A DNA stretch of 64,000 nucleotides from Bradyrhizobium guangzhouense (GTDB lineage Bacteria; Pseudomonadota; Alphaproteobacteria; Rhizobiales; Xanthobacteraceae), in NCBI RefSeq assembly GCF_004114955.1, contig NZ_CP030053.1:5642001-5706000 (forward strand), given 5' to 3'. Both the position numbers and the translations under genes were made by a program. Below, in pieces: positions 63,935-64,000 of the stretch. The number at the start of each line of letters is the position of its first letter. The stretch's first letter is position 1. The notes beneath the pieces were generated by a model. The model was not told the origin of the DNA. It saw only the letters and a list, made by a program, of their open reading frames with translations, and made no database searches.

Positions 63935-63966
63935 CAAAATTTGACACAGTTACCTGTCAGATTTTG
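63935..63966. promoter_or_regulatory. 32-base dyad, candidate operator
   Basis: CAAAATtTGACA (63935-63946) is mirrored by TGTCAgATTTTG (63955-63966), with one mismatch and an 8-base spacer. A TTGACA-like -35 hexamer lies inside the left arm. The gene it might control starts beyond the window or is the minus-strand operon to the left. Confidence 0.5.
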
Positions 63967-64000
63967 CGCGCGTTCGTTAGCAGAATGAAGGGATACGAAT

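Overview
The window looks like chromosomal DNA of a Bradyrhizobium/Rhodopseudomonas-type alphaproteobacterium. This rests on high GC with strong GC3 codon bias, a family of orphan ABC_sub_bind (PF04392) binding proteins and a Bug/TctC protein, paired-hairpin intergenic repeats typical of Bradyrhizobium, and several GGAAC-N16/17-CGTT promoters of the alphaproteobacterial EcfG general stress sigma factor. No tRNA, rRNA, CRISPR array, complete insertion sequence or prophage was seen. Species and replicon cannot be named from the sequence alone.

Left part (1-16.7 kb): the C-terminal end of an autotransporter-type barrel protein, two VOC proteins, a cupin, a CsbD-like stress protein with a consensus EcfG promoter and a perfect terminator, an exported FKBP isomerase, a paoABC-like molybdenum aldehyde oxidoreductase operon, a gamma-glutamyltransferase-like protein, trhO-slyX, a membrane GGDEF cyclase, a 71-residue protein with a second EcfG promoter, hemE, and a Bug-protein/dienelactone-hydrolase pair divergent from a LysR regulator.

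Middle (16.9-42.6 kb): three tandem PF04392 binding proteins in visibly more AT-rich DNA; a scar carrying a copy of the hemC 3' end joined to a LysR-like 3' end; a Crp-like regulator divergent from a Met/His-rich exported protein; an unusual hemC behind a GMC oxidoreductase and a TetR gene; a SnoaL-like gene with a double TetR-type operator; a GGDEF-EAL protein; a Rieske oxygenase/GntR/reductase operon; pgm; an exported hydrolase; a lytic transglycosylase; an OmpR-type regulator; an aldose-epimerase-like protein; a cluster of small genes (38.8-40.4 kb), each preceded by an exact or near EcfG promoter; and an exported FAD oxidoreductase.

Right part (42.7-63.5 kb): an exopolysaccharide or other surface-polysaccharide locus with four glycosyltransferases, two Wzx-type flippases, a probable Wzy-type polymerase, a pyruvyltransferase-like protein, four membrane acyltransferases, a PslG-like glycoside hydrolase, and a 1302-residue protein joining a glycoside-hydrolase-like domain to four 166-residue YD-like repeats (exact 498-bp period) and an RTX-like tail. 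The implied product is a Wzx/Wzy-assembled polymer decorated with acyl and perhaps pyruvyl groups, with dedicated hydrolases. The initiating transferase and the Wza/Wzc export parts are not in the window.
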